DNA from: Rhodobacter capsulatus | Lineage (GTDB): Bacteria > Pseudomonadota > Alphaproteobacteria > Rhodobacterales > Rhodobacteraceae | Assembly: GCF_003254295.1 (NCBI RefSeq) | Contig: NZ_QKZO01000002.1 | Coordinates: 266,820-330,819 of the forward strand | DNA: 64,000 nt | Reading direction: 5' to 3' | Shown: piece by piece, positions 36,340-45,876 of the stretch | Layout: every line of letters begins with the position of its first letter | Position numbering within the stretch: position 1 is the first letter of the stretch | Made by a program: the position numbers and the translations under genes | Notes under the pieces: generated by a model | Seen by the model: the letters and a program-made list of their open reading frames with translations, nothing else | What the model was told of the DNA's origin: nothing | Databases searched by the model: none

Positions 36340-38061
36340 ATGATCCGCCTGCACAATACCAAGACCCGCCGCAAGGAAACGTTCCGCCCGCTCGATCCGC
36401 AAAATGTGCGGATGTATCTCTGCGGGCCGACCGTTTATGACCGCGCCCATCTGGGCAATGCGCGGCCGGTCGTGGTCTTTGACGTGCTCTATCGGCTCTT
36501 GCGCCATGTCTATGGCGCGGATCACGTGACTTATGTGCGCAATTTCACCGATGTCGATGACAAGATCAACGCGACGGCGCTTGCGCGCAAGGAGGCGGGC
36601 GCCCCCGGCACGCTGGAAGAGCTGATCCGCGCCCGGACCGAGGAGACGATCGGCTGGTATCACGCCGACATGGACGCGCTTGGCGCGCTTCGCCCCGATC
36701 ACGAGCCGCGGGCGACCGATTATATCGGCGCGATGATCACGATGATCGCCGATCTGATCACCCGCGGCCATGCCTATGCCAAGGACGGCCATGTGCTGTT
36801 CCGGGTGCGCAGCTATACCGAGTACGGCGCGCTTTCGGGCCGTTCGGTCGATGACATGATCGCGGGGGCGCGGGTCGAGGTGGCGCCCTTCAAGGAAGAT
36901 CCGATGGATTTCGTGCTGTGGAAGCCGTCCGACGACGATCTTCCGGGCTGGGACAGCCCCTGGGGTCGCGGCCGTCCGGGCTGGCATATCGAATGCTCGG
37001 CGATGTCCTATAAACTCTTGGGCGCGTCTTTCGACATTCATGCGGGCGGGATCGATCTGCAATTCCCGCATCATGAAAACGAGATCGCGCAAAGCTGCTG
37101 CGCCCATCCCGAGGGCGGCTTCGCGAATTTCTGGCTGCACAACGAGATGTTGCAGGTCGAGGGCAAGAAGATGTCCAAGTCCTTGGGCAACTTCTTCACC
37201 GTGCGCAATCTGCTGGATCAGGGCATCCCGGGCGAGGTGATCCGGTTCGTCTTCCTGCAGACACATTACGGCAAGCCGATGGACTGGACGGCGGAAAAGG
37301 CGGCGCAGGCACAGGCAACCTTGCACCGATGGCGTCAGCTTACGGAGTTTGTTAAGCCGACAACTCCTTCAAAGAAAATTCTGCAAATTATCTCGGATGA
37401 TTTGAATACAGCGGAGGCTATTGCAGAGCTCTCTAAAATTGCTGAACGGAAAGACGCTGGAGTGTTGAAAGCTTCAGCCAATATCCTCGGTTTGCTTGAG
37501 GATGAATTCGGCGATTGGAGTTGGCGGCGACGCCCGGTCAAGGATTTTAGGAATATCCCCGAATGGCATCCATCTCAGGCTTGGATTGCTAAATTGGTGA
37601 CTGATTCCACCGCAAATATACAAGGTGCGATTCGGGCGATTAATTCTGTAGGAATTAAGGCTTTCTCTTTCCCGAAGTATGATTTCAAGTTGCCTGATAT
37701 GAGAATAATGAACGAATCCTTTTTGAATGCGATCCGTAAGATGACGCAACACCTTGACTATATTAACAGTGAATACGCGGAGGAGATGCAATTCCTTGGA
37801 AATGCGACATTCGATAAGCTTGATGAACAAACTCTAAAGGCACTTCGCGCCTTCGGATTGGTCGATTTGATGCGCCAAAGGGCTGAAGCTAAAGTAGATA
37901 AAGATTATTTTAAGGCGGACGCAATTCGTGACGTTTTTGAGAACGCTGGAATGCGAGTTGTTGATACAAATAACGGACCAAGTATTGAATTCATGGATTG
38001 CTTTGATTTTTCAAGTTTGCCGAAGTCTATACTAAACCGAGAGGAGGGTGACGATGAGTAA
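36340..38061 (+). CDS. cysS: Cysteinyl-tRNA synthetase with an enlarged, AT-rich C-terminal part
   Basis: This enzyme charges tRNA-Cys. The catalytic half is normal: [15 protein letters not shown] has zinc ligand Cys28 and the HIGH-type motif [14 protein letters not shown] and [11 protein letters not shown] supply further zinc ligands, and KMSKS lies at 277-281. From about residue 328 the DNA turns strongly AT-rich to the end of the gene, but the protein still shows the usual anticodon-domain landmarks [12 protein letters not shown] and [17 protein letters not shown]. At 573 residues it is about 100 longer than most CysS; the extra part is mainly between about 400 and 520. Its last eight bases overlap cimA. 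A replaced domain after recombination is more likely than a pseudogene. Confidence 0.93.
   Translation: MIRLHNTKTRRKETFRPLDPQNVRMYLCGPTVYDRAHLGNARPVVVFDVLYRLLRHVYGADHVTYVRNFTDVDDKINATALARKEAGAPGTLEELIRARTEETIGWYHADMDALGALRPDHEPRATDYIGAMITMIADLITRGHAYAKDGHVLFRVRSYTEYGALSGRSVDDMIAGARVEVAPFKEDPMDFVLWKPSDDDLPGWDSPWGRGRPGWHIECSAMSYKLLGASFDIHAGGIDLQFPHHENEIAQSCCAHPEGGFANFWLHNEMLQVEGKKMSKSLGNFFTVRNLLDQGIPGEVIRFVFLQTHYGKPMDWTAEKAAQAQATLHRWRQLTEFVKPTTPSKKILQIISDDLNTAEAIAELSKIAERKDAGVLKASANILGLLEDEFGDWSWRRRPVKDFRNIPEWHPSQAWIAKLVTDSTANIQGAIRAINSVGIKAFSFPKYDFKLPDMRIMNESFLNAIRKMTQHLDYINSEYAEEMQFLGNATFDKLDEQTLKALRAFGLVDLMRQRAEAKVDKDYFKADAIRDVFENAGMRVVDTNNGPSIEFMDCFDFSSLPKSILNREEGDDE
37325..38040 (+). other. 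Low-GC segment inside cysS
   Basis: From about 37325 to 38040 the sequence changes from the local high-GC style to A/T-rich codons (for example aaagaaaattctgcaaatta at 37372 and onward). High GC returns at the GAGGAGGG that serves as the cimA ribosome-binding site. The change is sharp at both ends and lies wholly inside one intact reading frame. No integrase, direct repeats or transposase are visible. Confidence 0.85.
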
Positions 38062-39676
38062 AGAACGCCTCTACCTCTACGACACCACGCTTCGCGACGG
38101 CCAGCAAACGCAGGGCGTGCAGTTTTCCGTGCCGGAAAAGATCGCCATCGCCGAGGCGCTCGATGAGATCGGTGTCGATTACATCGAGGGCGGCTGGCCG
38201 GGGGCGAACCCGACCGACAGCGATTTCTTTGAGGCGCGGCCCAGAACGCGGGCGACCTTTACCGCCTTTGGCATGACAAAACGCGCCGGACGCTCGGCCG
38301 CGAATGATGACGTGCTGGCGGCGGTGATGAATGCGGCCACGCCCGCCGTCTGTCTGGTCGGCAAGACGCATGATTACCACGTGACCGCCGCGCTTGGCAT
38401 CACGCTTGAGGAAAACCTTGAAAACATTCGCGCTTCCGTCGCCCATATGGTGGCCGAGGGGCGCGAGGCGCTGTTTGACGCCGAGCATTTCTTTGACGGC
38501 TACAAGGCAAACCCCGACTATGCGCTGTCCTGCTGCCGCACGGCGTATCAGGCCGGGGCGCGCTGGGTGATCCTGTGCGACACGAACGGCGGCACCTTGC
38601 CCGCCGAGGTGGGCGCGATCACCGCCGCCGTCATCGCCGCGGGGGTGCCGGGCGATCATCTCGGCATCCATTGCCATGACGACACCGGCACGGCGGTGGC
38701 GAATTCGCTGGCTGCGATCGACGCGGGGGCGCGGCAGGTGCAGGGCACCTTGAACGGTCTTGGCGAGCGCTGCGGCAATGCCAACCTGACCGCGCTGATC
38801 CCCACGCTACTTTTGAAGGAACCCTATAAAAGCCGTTACGAAACAGGCGTTTCCGAGGTGAAGCTCACAGGCATCACGCGGCTTTCCCGCCGTCTTGACG
38901 ACATCCTGAACCGGGTGCCGCTGCGCTCCTCTGCCTATGTCGGCGCCTCGGCTTTCGCGCACAAGGCGGGGCTGCATGCCTCGGCGATCCTGAAAGACCC
39001 CTCGACCTACGAACATGTCGCGCCCGAAACGGTGGGCAACACCCGGCTGATCCCGATGTCCAATCAGGCCGGGCAGTCGAACCTGCGCGCGCGGCTGGCG
39101 GCGATGGGGATTGCGGTCGATCCGAAAGACCCGCGGCTGGTGCAGATCCTGGACGAGATCAAGGCGCGTGAGGATCGCGGCTATGCCTATGACGGCGCCC
39201 AGGCCAGCTTCGAGCTGGTGGCGCGGCGCGTGCTGGGGCTTTGCCCGCAATTCTTTGAAATCAAACGCTATCGGGTGATCGTCGAGCGGCGCAAGAACCG
39301 CTATGACCAGATGGTCTCGGTGTCCGAAGCCGTGGTCGTGGTGAAGATCGGCGGCGACAAGATGCTGTCGGTCTCCGAAAGCATGGATGCCGAGGGGCAT
39401 GACCGCGGCCCGGTGAACGCGCTGTCAAAAGCCCTGGTCAAGGATCTTGGCCCCTACACCAGCTGCATCGAGGACATGAAGTTGGTCGATTTCCGCGTCC
39501 GCATCACGCAGGGCGGCACCGAAGCCGTGACTCGCGTCATCATTGACAGCGAGGACGGTCACGGCCAGCGCTGGTCGACCGTGGGGGTCAGCCCGAACAT
39601 CGTCGATGCCTCGTTCGAGGCGCTGCTGGATGCGATCATCTGGAAGCTGATCCGCGACGGGGCCGAACCGGCATGA
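38054..39676 (+). CDS. cimA: (R)-citramalate synthase CimA
   Basis: This 540-residue protein of the isopropylmalate synthase family condenses pyruvate with acetyl-CoA to citramalate for threonine-independent isoleucine synthesis. Landmarks are [19 protein letters not shown] (4-25 region), [31 protein letters not shown] (metal-binding His pair), GERCGNANL and the C-terminal allosteric domain. The GWPG after YIEGG is the CimA rather than LeuA pattern. The ATG has GAGGAGGG 5-6 bp upstream, inside the end of cysS, which it overlaps by 8 bp. An in-frame GTG at 38048 is less likely. Confidence 0.92.
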   Translation: MSKERLYLYDTTLRDGQQTQGVQFSVPEKIAIAEALDEIGVDYIEGGWPGANPTDSDFFEARPRTRATFTAFGMTKRAGRSAANDDVLAAVMNAATPAVCLVGKTHDYHVTAALGITLEENLENIRASVAHMVAEGREALFDAEHFFDGYKANPDYALSCCRTAYQAGARWVILCDTNGGTLPAEVGAITAAVIAAGVPGDHLGIHCHDDTGTAVANSLAAIDAGARQVQGTLNGLGERCGNANLTALIPTLLLKEPYKSRYETGVSEVKLTGITRLSRRLDDILNRVPLRSSAYVGASAFAHKAGLHASAILKDPSTYEHVAPETVGNTRLIPMSNQAGQSNLRARLAAMGIAVDPKDPRLVQILDEIKAREDRGYAYDGAQASFELVARRVLGLCPQFFEIKRYRVIVERRKNRYDQMVSVSEAVVVVKIGGDKMLSVSESMDAEGHDRGPVNALSKALVKDLGPYTSCIEDMKLVDFRVRITQGGTEAVTRVIIDSEDGHGQRWSTVGVSPNIVDASFEALLDAIIWKLIRDGAEPA

Positions 39677-40434
39677 GCGATCCGGTCGCGCTTTGTGCCG
39701 AGCGGCTGGCGGCGGGCGATCCCGACCGGTTTGCCGCCGTCATGGCCTGCCCGGTGTCGGATCGGCCCGCGCTGTTTGCGCTTTACGCGGCCAATCTGGC
39801 GATTGCGCAGGCGCCCTGGGCCAGCGCCGAGCCGCTGGTGGCGGAGATGCGGCTGCAATGGTGGATCGATGCTTTGGAGGCCCTGGCGGCGCAGGGCAGG
39901 CCGGTCCCGCAGGAGATCGGACCGGCCTTGCAGGCCTTGCCCGAGGCCGCTTTGCGGGGCCTGATCACTGTCGCCGAGGCCCGTCGTGTCGATTGTCACG
40001 GCGAGGCTTTTGCCGATGCGGCGCGGCTTTGGGACTATCTGGATGCGACCTCGGGGGCGCTGGCGGCGGCGGCCGGAGCCTGTCTTGGCGCCGGGTCCGA
40101 GGCTGCTCTGCACGCGCACGGGACCGCGGCGGGATTGGCGAACTGGTTGATTGCGCTGCCCGAATTGACCGCACGGGGGCGGCTGACCTTGGCCGGGGCA
40201 GAGCCCGGGCTGCTGGCGGATCTGGCGCGGGATGGGCTGACGCGGCTTGCGGCGACGCGGGGGGCCTTGCGGACTGCGGCGCCTGCGGCGCGGCTTGCGG
40301 CGCTGAGCGGATGGCAGGCGGCCGCGGTGTTGCACCGCGCGGCGGGGGCGCCCGAACGAATCGCGGCGGGGGCCTTGCGCGGCTCCGAATTCAGCCGTCG
40401 TCTCGGGCTGTTGCGGGCGCGTCTGGCGGTGTGA
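39673..40434 (+). CDS. Phytoene/squalene-synthase-like protein (NDUFAF6 type)
   Basis: This 253-residue protein of the squalene/phytoene synthase superfamily shows FAAVMACPVSDRPALFALYAANLAIAQ and VAEMRLQWWIDALEAL at the start. These are like the catalytic-domain fold, but the double DxxxD metal motifs of true synthases are missing or altered. That pattern fits the NDUFAF6-like group associated with respiratory complex I assembly. It overlaps cimA by 4 bp (ATGA). No carotenoid genes are near. The role is inferred from fold only. Confidence 0.7.
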   Translation: MSDPVALCAERLAAGDPDRFAAVMACPVSDRPALFALYAANLAIAQAPWASAEPLVAEMRLQWWIDALEALAAQGRPVPQEIGPALQALPEAALRGLITVAEARRVDCHGEAFADAARLWDYLDATSGALAAAAGACLGAGSEAALHAHGTAAGLANWLIALPELTARGRLTLAGAEPGLLADLARDGLTRLAATRGALRTAAPAARLAALSGWQAAAVLHRAAGAPERIAAGALRGSEFSRRLGLLRARLAV

Positions 40435-40565
40435 TCTTGCGCAAGAAAAGAGCGCAAACACCCGTTTCGCTTAAGTGAATCTTCAAAAGTTCCGGTCATG
40501 TTCCAACGAGTGCCCCGGGGCACGGCCTCGTTTTGCCCGCCCGGGCGCTGCGCTGGAGATCCGGA

Positions 40566-43500
40566 ATGCCCTTTCTCAAAAGCCTCAAGCTGCGCTTGAA
40601 GCTGCCTATGATGCTGGTGACGATTGCCGTGGGCGCGCTCGCGGTGATGGGGGTTTCCTCTTATCATGAGGCGCGCAACCTGCTGCTGGAGCAGGGCAGC
40701 CAGCGTCTTGAACATACGTTGCAGACGCGGGCGCAAGGTGCGCAGGGCTGGGCCGATCAGGTGCAGTCGGAACTGCGGGCGATGGCGGGCAATCAGGGGA
40801 CCGCGCGGTTGATGCGCGATTTCTCGGGCGCCTGGAAGATGCTGGGCGCGGGCGCGGCCGACAATCTGCTTCATGCCTGGGTCGAGACCAACCCGCATCC
40901 CGAGGCGGAGCGTTGGAAGCTTGATTTCGCAGGCGATATCAATGATTTCGGGATCATTCACCGGCGCGCGCATCCGGGCTTCGTGACGCAGTCGAAGGAA
41001 CGCGGTCTGGCCGATCTGTTCTTTGTCGATCCGCAGGGGCGGGTGCTTTATTCGCTGCGCAAGGGGCCGGAATTTGCCGCCGACCTGACCGATCCGGCGC
41101 GGCAGGCGACCCCGCTTGCGCGTGTCGTCGCGCAGGCGCTTTCCAGTCCCGACCAGGTGCCGCAGATCTCCGAATTCGTCGCCGCAGGGCCGGGTGGTGC
41201 GCCGGTCGTCTATCTGGCGCAGTCCGTGCGCAGCGCCGAAGGCGTCTCGCTGGGCGTTCTGGCCTTCGCGGCGCGTCTGGACCCGCTGCTGCAGATGGTC
41301 ACCGCGCCGCAATCGCTGGGCGAAACCGGGCAGGCCTATCTGGTCGATGGCAGCGGGATCTTGCAGACGCCGCTGCGGGCGGGCGCGGTCAGCCCGGGAA
41401 CGACGGTGAACACGCCCGCCGTGAGTGCGGCGCTGGCGGGCGAAACCGGGCGGATCGAGCAGACGGGCGTCGACGGTGGCAGCGTTCTGGCGGTGCATGC
41501 GCCGTTGCAGGTGTTCGGGCGTCCGATGGCGCTGGTGGTCGAGCAATCCGACCGCGAATTGTTCGCCCCGGCGCGGGAGCTGGCGCGGAAGCTGGGCGTG
41601 AATGCGGCTTTGCTGATCGCGGTTCTGGCAGCGATCTCGACCTGGATGGCGCGCGGGATCGCCCGTCCGCTGCAGGAGCTTGCGGCGGCGGTCAATCGGA
41701 TCAGCCGCGGTGATCACGCGCTGCGCGTGCCCGGGACGGGCGCGCGGGACGAGGTCGGCGAGATCGCCCAGGCGGTCGAGGCTTTGCGCGGTGATCTGGC
41801 CGGTTCCGAAGCCACCCGCCACGCGGCGATGGTGCAGGGGACGGCCTTTCGCAATTCCTCGGCGGCGCTGATGGTGGTCGGCTCCGATCTGACCATCACC
41901 TATGTGAATACGGCGCTGATCAGGCTGGTCGAGGCGAAACTGCCGGATTTCCGCCTCCGTCAGCCCGATCTGCAGCCCGAAACCCTTGTGGGTCAATCGC
42001 TTGCGGCGCTTTATCCGCTGACCGCCGAGATCGAGACCCGGCTGCAGGATCCGGCGCAACTGCCGTTCCGGCGCGATGTCGCGGTGGGCGAAGGCCGGTT
42101 TGGCGTCGATTTTTCCGAGATTCGCATGCCCGATGGCGCGCAGCTGGGCTTTGTCGTCGAATGGCGCGACGTGACCGAGCTGCGGATGACCCGGGCGCTC
42201 TTGAACGCGCTCGACAGCACCCAGCTGATGCTGGAGTTTTCGCCCGCGGGTCGGGTTGCGCGCGGCAATGCCAATCTGCTGGCGGCGCTTGGCGAGACCG
42301 AGGCGACGCTGGCCGGGCGCAGCCACGAGGGTCTGATCGAGGGCGAGGGGGCGCTGGCCGGGTTCTGGTCGCGGCTGGAACGGCTCGAGCCGGTGATCGG
42401 CCGCTTCGCGCTGATCCGGGCCGATGGCGCGCGTGTGGTGGCCGAAGGCAGCGTCACGCCGGTGCCGGACCGGGCCGGAAACATGCTCAAGATCGTGCTG
42501 ATCGCCAATGACATCACCGAAGCGGAACAGGCGCTGGAGCGGGCGCGGGCGCGCAACGAGACGATGCTGGCCGAGCAGCGCGGCGTGGTCGAGGCCTTGC
42601 GCGTCGGTCTGGAAGATCTGGCCCGGGGCGATCTGGGCAGCCGGATCGTGCGGGAGTTCCCGCCCGAATACGAGCAGCTGCGGACCGATTTCAACAATGC
42701 CGCCACCACGCTTGGCGCGGCGATGCTGGTGGTCATCGACAATGCGCACAACATCGACGGCGAGGTGAGCGAGATCACCAATGCGGCCTCGGATCTGAGC
42801 CAGCGCACCGAACGGCAGGCGGCGACGCTGGCCGAAACGGTGACGGCGCTGGACCAGCTGACCACCTCGATCGGCGCCGCGACGGCGAGCATCTCCGAAG
42901 CGGATCAGGTGGTCGAACGCGCCCGGATCGGCGCCGAAAGCTCGGGGCGGGTGGTGCAGGAGGCAGTTTCCGCCATGGGCGAAATCGCCGAATCGTCGCA
43001 AAAGATTTCGCGCATCATCGGGGTGATCGAAGACATCGCCTTCCAGACCAACCTGCTGGCGCTGAATGCGGGCGTCGAAGCCGCCCGGGCGGGCGAGGCC
43101 GGGCGCGGCTTTGCCGTCGTCGCCTCGGAGGTGCGGGCGCTGGCGCAGCGTTCCTCTGCCGCGGCGCAGGAGATTTCCGGCCTGATCAGCACCTCTTCGG
43201 ATCATGTGCAGGTCGGGGTCGATCTGGTCGGTCAGACCGGGCAGGCGCTGGATGGCATCCTGGTCTTGGTCAATGATATTTCCGGGCGCGTTTCGAAGAT
43301 CGCCTCCTCGGCGCGCGAACAATCGACCGGCCTGTCGGAGATCAACCGCGCGATGATCGAGCTGGATCAGGTGACACAGCAAAATGCCGCGATGTTCGAG
43401 GAAACCACCGCCGCCGCGCAGGCGCTCAGCCGCGGGGTGCAGGCGCTGACCGCCACCACGGCGCGTTTCCGGGCGCCCGAGCCCGCCGATGCGCCAGAGC

Positions 43501-43637
43501 CCGCCGAAGTGGTCGTGACGCCGCCTGCGGTCGTCGCGCCTGCCGTGAAGCTGCGCCCGCCGAAAGCCTCCGTGCCGCCACGCAGTCGCGGCGCGCTGGC
43601 GATTGCCGAAGATGGGAGCGAATGGGTCGACTTTTGA
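40566..43637 (+). CDS. Methyl-accepting chemotaxis protein with periplasmic sensor, HAMP and two PAS domains
   Basis: This 1023-residue receptor has N-terminal helix TM1 (about 14-31) and a large periplasmic region (about 32-345) with a dCache/Cache-like layout. TM2 (about 346-363) and a HAMP domain follow (RGIARPLQELAAAVNRISRGDH). Two PAS-type regions follow (around 425-520 and 545-650), then the long signalling coiled coil whose hairpin tip has EDIAFQTNLLALNAGVEAARAGEAGRGFAVVA. The C-terminus is Pro-rich and ends in EWVDF, similar to CheR/CheB-tethering ends. cheB and cheD follow on the same strand. Confidence 0.9.
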   Translation: MPFLKSLKLRLKLPMMLVTIAVGALAVMGVSSYHEARNLLLEQGSQRLEHTLQTRAQGAQGWADQVQSELRAMAGNQGTARLMRDFSGAWKMLGAGAADNLLHAWVETNPHPEAERWKLDFAGDINDFGIIHRRAHPGFVTQSKERGLADLFFVDPQGRVLYSLRKGPEFAADLTDPARQATPLARVVAQALSSPDQVPQISEFVAAGPGGAPVVYLAQSVRSAEGVSLGVLAFAARLDPLLQMVTAPQSLGETGQAYLVDGSGILQTPLRAGAVSPGTTVNTPAVSAALAGETGRIEQTGVDGGSVLAVHAPLQVFGRPMALVVEQSDRELFAPARELARKLGVNAALLIAVLAAISTWMARGIARPLQELAAAVNRISRGDHALRVPGTGARDEVGEIAQAVEALRGDLAGSEATRHAAMVQGTAFRNSSAALMVVGSDLTITYVNTALIRLVEAKLPDFRLRQPDLQPETLVGQSLAALYPLTAEIETRLQDPAQLPFRRDVAVGEGRFGVDFSEIRMPDGAQLGFVVEWRDVTELRMTRALLNALDSTQLMLEFSPAGRVARGNANLLAALGETEATLAGRSHEGLIEGEGALAGFWSRLERLEPVIGRFALIRADGARVVAEGSVTPVPDRAGNMLKIVLIANDITEAEQALERARARNETMLAEQRGVVEALRVGLEDLARGDLGSRIVREFPPEYEQLRTDFNNAATTLGAAMLVVIDNAHNIDGEVSEITNAASDLSQRTERQAATLAETVTALDQLTTSIGAATASISEADQVVERARIGAESSGRVVQEAVSAMGEIAESSQKISRIIGVIEDIAFQTNLLALNAGVEAARAGEAGRGFAVVASEVRALAQRSSAAAQEISGLISTSSDHVQVGVDLVGQTGQALDGILVLVNDISGRVSKIASSAREQSTGLSEINRAMIELDQVTQQNAAMFEETTAAAQALSRGVQALTATTARFRAPEPADAPEPAEVVVTPPAVVAPAVKLRPPKASVPPRSRGALAIAEDGSEWVDF

Positions 43638-43682
43638 GACTGAACCGCAAATGGGCGCACCGTCGCCATAACGGGAAATGAA

Positions 43683-44726
43683 ATGACACCGAAACGCGTT
43701 TTGATCGTCGATGACTCCCCGACCATTCGGGCCTTGATCCGGACCAAGCTGGCCGCGGATCCGCGCATTGTCGTGGTCGGCGAGGCGAGCGATCCCTTTG
43801 AGGCGCGGGAAAAGATCAAGGCCCTGTCCCCCGACGTGCTGACGCTTGACGTCGAGATGCCGCGGATGAACGGGCTCGAATTTCTCGAAAAGCTGATGCG
43901 GCTGCGGCCGATGCCGGTGGTGATGATCTCGACCGAGACCCAGAAGGGCTCGGCCGCGGCGCTGGAAGCGCTGTCGCTCGGCGCGGTCGAATGCGTCGGC
44001 AAGCCGAGCTTCGACCGGCTTTCGGACACGTTCCTCAATCTGGCCGAACTGCTGGTCGCGGCGGCGAATGCGCGGCTGCGCAGCCCGGGGCCGCGCGCGC
44101 AGATCACCCCCGCCGAAGATTTCAAATGGAACGGCAAATGCGTTCTGATCGGGTCTTCGACCGGCGGGGTGGATGCGCTGGAGACGCTGCTGTCGGGCTA
44201 TCCGCGCAACTGTCCGCCGACCTTGATCACCCAGCACATGCCCGAGGGCTTCCTGACCAGTTTTGCCCGTCGGCTGGATGGGCGGATGGTCCCCTCGGTC
44301 GAGCTGGCCCGCGACGGCGCGCCGCTTTTGCCGGGCAAGGTCTATCTGGCGCCCGGGGGCGAGTATCATCTGGCGGTCAGCCCGGCAGAACCGCCGCGCT
44401 GCAAGCTGGTCGCCAGCGACAAGCGCAACGGCCATCGGCCTTCGGTCGAGGTGCTGTTCGATTCCGCCGTGCCGATCGCGCAGAAGGTGGTTTCGGTGAT
44501 GCTCACCGGGATGGGGCGCGACGGAGCGGAGGCGATGAAACGTCTGCGTCAGGCCGGGGCACGTTGCCTGGCGCAGGATGAAGCGACCTGTGTCGTGTTC
44601 GGCATGCCACGCGCCGCGCTCGAGATCGGGGCCGCCGAGAAGGCGGTGCCGATCGGCAAGATGTCCCAGTCGGTGTTGCAATTGTGTGCCGACAGTCAGA
44701 TGCAGTTCAAATCGTCACGGGGGTAA
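43683..44726 (+). CDS. cheB: Protein-glutamate methylesterase CheB
   Basis: This 347-residue two-domain protein has an N-terminal receiver with acidic residues D10/D11 and phospho-acceptor D56 in LTLDVEMPRMNG. The C-terminal methylesterase triad is visible in IGSSTGG (Ser), ITQHMPEGF (His) and TGMGRDGAEAM (Asp). It removes methyl groups from MCP glutamates and so resets the receptor. It follows the MCP gene by 45 bp and precedes cheD by 5 bp. Confidence 0.96.
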   Translation: MTPKRVLIVDDSPTIRALIRTKLAADPRIVVVGEASDPFEAREKIKALSPDVLTLDVEMPRMNGLEFLEKLMRLRPMPVVMISTETQKGSAAALEALSLGAVECVGKPSFDRLSDTFLNLAELLVAAANARLRSPGPRAQITPAEDFKWNGKCVLIGSSTGGVDALETLLSGYPRNCPPTLITQHMPEGFLTSFARRLDGRMVPSVELARDGAPLLPGKVYLAPGGEYHLAVSPAEPPRCKLVASDKRNGHRPSVEVLFDSAVPIAQKVVSVMLTGMGRDGAEAMKRLRQAGARCLAQDEATCVVFGMPRAALEIGAAEKAVPIGKMSQSVLQLCADSQMQFKSSRG

Positions 44727-44731
44727 TAACC

Positions 44732-45247
44732 ATGGCAGGACATCACAAGACCCTCCATATCGCGCAGGGCGAGTTCATCACCGCCAAGGGGGCCGAGGCG
44801 TCGATCTCGACCATTCTCGGGTCCTGCGTGGCGACATGCCTTTATGACGAGGGCGGCCAGGTCGGCGGGATGAACCATTTCCTGTTGCCCGATGGCGCGG
44901 GGGCCTCGCTCAATTCCGCCCGTTTCGGCGTCAATGCGATGGAATTGCTGATCAACGCGCTGATCAAGGATGGCGCCAATCGCAAGCGCCTGAAGGCGAA
45001 GGTGTTCGGAGGCGGTCGGATGATCGCGGGGCTGACCGACATCGGGCAGAAGAATGCGGAATTCGTGCTCGATTTCCTGCGCCGCGAGGGGATCGAATGC
45101 ACCGGGCAGAGCCTTGGCGGCACCCAGGCGCGCCGGGTCGAGTTCTGGCCCGGAACCGGCCGGGCGCGGCAGCGGCTGCTGGGCGAGACCCGCGTCGTCG
45201 AGACACCGCCGGTCCCGGCGGCGGGCAACGGCGTCGAGCTGTTCTGA
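44732..45247 (+). CDS. cheD: Receptor glutamine deamidase CheD
   Basis: This 171-residue enzyme deamidates glutamines on receptors. The catalytic Cys is in ILGSCVATCLYD and the His in GGMNHFLLP; a conserved AKVFGGGRMIAGLTDIGQKN follows. The ATG at 44732 is used because a GGGGG stretch precedes it; the upstream in-frame part overlaps cheB. A strong terminator follows. Confidence 0.95.
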   Translation: MAGHHKTLHIAQGEFITAKGAEASISTILGSCVATCLYDEGGQVGGMNHFLLPDGAGASLNSARFGVNAMELLINALIKDGANRKRLKAKVFGGGRMIAGLTDIGQKNAEFVLDFLRREGIECTGQSLGGTQARRVEFWPGTGRARQRLLGETRVVETPPVPAAGNGVELF

Positions 45248-45269
45248 CCGCGCGCGAGGGCAAGACCGG

Positions 45270-45298
45270 CCCCGGATCGGCAACGATCCGGGGTTTTT
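45270..45298 (+). terminator. cheD terminator
   Basis: CCCCGGATCG and CGATCCGGGG form a perfect 10-bp stem around GCAA, followed by TTTTT. It closes the MCP-cheB-cheD transcript. Confidence 0.95.
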
Positions 45299-45366
45299 GC
45301 CGTGCCCGCCGCCAAGCCCGCCCCCAATGTCCGCCGCCATGCTTGCCGGTGCGACCGGGCCGAAAT

Positions 45367-45404
45367 GAAAAAACACCGACGCGACCGGCAGGTCGACATC
45401 GGTG
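45367..45404 (-). terminator. Terminator of the minus-strand che operon
   Basis: On the minus strand CACCGA..GTCGACC pairs with GGTCGCG..TCGGTG around TGCC, followed by TTTTTT. It lies 83 bp beyond the last gene of the operon. Confidence 0.88.
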
Positions 45405-45486
45405 CGCTTGGGCGCTCAGTCAGGAGGTCAGCGGTCGATCTGGGCGGTCGGCTGCGCGACGGGAAGAGCCGGTGGTTCGAACCGCC

Positions 45487-45876
45487 TCAGAACCACTGGA
45501 TCTCCCCTTGTTCTTCTTGCTGGACCTCGTGCCGTTGCTGATCGGGGTCGAGGTTCGTGGCCAGCTCGTGCAGGCGCAGCCGCGACAGGATCGGCACGGC
45601 GTGAAGCTTCACATCCTGCGGCATTTCGGTCGAGACGGCCGACATCAGACGGCCGAGATCCTCCAGCGCCTGGGTGATCCGGTCGATCCCCTGCAAGCCG
45701 CGGATCGCCGCCGCATCGGTGTGATCGGCGAAATGGCACAGCGAAATCGCGCGCTGCACCTCCGAGGAGAGCCGGGCGAGCGTATCGAGTTCATCGCCGA
45801 TGCGCGCGGCAAGGGCGTCGAGCGGAAGATCCCTCCGCTCGATGGGGATGGAGGCGATGCTGGGAAGCTCGATCAT
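45487..45876 (-). CDS. Small helical chemotaxis-operon protein, possible CheZ-like phosphatase
   Basis: This 129-residue predicted helical protein is the last gene of the che operon, overlapping cheY by 4 bp. It is not confidently recognised. Residues 61-75 (LQGIDRITQALEDLG) place Asp65 and Gln69 in a DxxxQ arrangement preceded by LQ. This resembles the active-site helix of CheZ-type CheY-P phosphatases (D143/Q147 in E. coli CheZ). The N-terminal half could form the rest of a helical hairpin. The C-terminal QQEEQGEIQWF is unusual and could be a CheY-binding tail. The function is inference. Confidence 0.6.
   Translation of the reverse strand: MIELPSIASIPIERRDLPLDALAARIGDELDTLARLSSEVQRAISLCHFADHTDAAAIRGLQGIDRITQALEDLGRLMSAVSTEMPQDVKLHAVPILSRLRLHELATNLDPDQQRHEVQQEEQGEIQWF

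Noticed and set aside
37325-38040. A pseudogene or mobile element within cysS
   Set aside because: The frame is open to the end, class-typical motifs remain on both sides, and there is no transposase, integrase, target duplication or terminal repeat. Recombination replacement fits better.
40035-44681. A 1548-codon open frame on the minus strand
   Set aside because: It is antisense to the phytoene-synthase-like gene, the MCP and cheB, all strongly supported by domains. Long antisense frames are expected in high-GC DNA. Its translation is Arg/Gln/His-rich and shows no domain.
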